From: CAZXNF01 sp050741255
GTDB lineage: Bacteria > Pseudomonadota > Gammaproteobacteria > Burkholderiales > SG8-41
Length of the DNA stretch: 12,450 nt
Reading direction: 5' to 3'
Assembly (NCBI GenBank): GCA_050741255.1
Contig: JBOIEQ010000125.1
Coordinates: forward strand, 1-12,450
Both the position numbers and the translations under genes were made by a program. Shown here in pieces: positions 12,424 to 12,450 of the stretch. The number at the start of each line of letters is the position of its first letter. The stretch's first letter is position 1. The notes beneath the pieces are model-generated. The model saw only the letters and a list, made by a program, of their open reading frames with translations, was not told the DNA's origin and searched no databases.

Positions 12424-12450
12424 TTTCCCCTCACCCCTCACGCCTCGCCC
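12424..12450. repeat. GTGAGGG-heptamer array, copy 3, cut by window edge
   Basis: Read on the minus strand, this is GAGGC, GTGAGGG, GTGAGGG and then AAAA, the same arm structure as the elements at 2063-2185 and 4678-4820. Only one arm is inside the window. It lies about 50 nt upstream of the CoA-transferase ATG, again next to a gene start. The intervening 12374-12423 shows no clear promoter. Confidence 0.75.

Overview
This window is a GC-rich proteobacterial chromosomal segment. The gene order rph-rdgB-hemW on the minus strand, back to back with yicC-gmk-rpoZ-spoT on the plus strand and with trmB converging on hemW, is typical of Gammaproteobacteria (Xanthomonadales-like lineages) and some Betaproteobacteria. 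Nothing in the sequence allows a finer placement.

Layout. Positions 1-116 hold the 5' end of an unrecognised minus-strand gene. trmB (230-916, plus) follows and converges on hemW with overlapping stop codons. hemW, rdgB and rph (913-3643, minus) form a housekeeping cluster for heme handling, dNTP-pool sanitation and tRNA 3' processing. A short divergent region then leads to yicC, gmk, rpoZ and spoT (3815-7896, plus), which cover RNA turnover, GTP supply, the RNA polymerase omega subunit and (p)ppGpp metabolism. From 7903 to 12373 everything is on the minus strand. Read in transcription order it is a class III CoA-transferase, a VOC/methylmalonyl-CoA-epimerase-like protein, an Ldh2/malate dehydrogenase-type oxidoreductase, a GrdB/PrdB-family reductase and a small lipoprotein. 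This second block looks like an accessory catabolic or redox operon.

The most notable gene is the reductase. Its frame is interrupted by one in-frame TGA at 9021-9023. The same frame stays open on both sides, the TGA sits in a U-x-x-C-x-C context, and a GC hairpin with a G-initial loop lies 18 nt downstream, as expected for a bacterial SECIS. I read it as one 420-residue selenoprotein (8232-9494), not as two genes or a pseudogene.

The second notable layer is a set of palindromic intergenic elements. Three sequence types share one architecture: each arm is a tandem array of 3-5 short repeats (7 or 8 bp), and the arms face each other across a unique core. The types are a GTGAGGG heptamer (2063-2185, 4678-4820, and a cut copy at the right edge), a GGGGAAT/GGTAAAT heptamer (3699-3806), and a CACAGAGR-like octamer (2794-2893 and 11073-11161). 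All complete copies sit directly against start codons (yicC, gmk, rdgB, VOC gene), and one covers both the rdgB stop and the hemW start. No canonical rho-independent terminator and no tRNA, rRNA, CRISPR array or transposase gene was seen.
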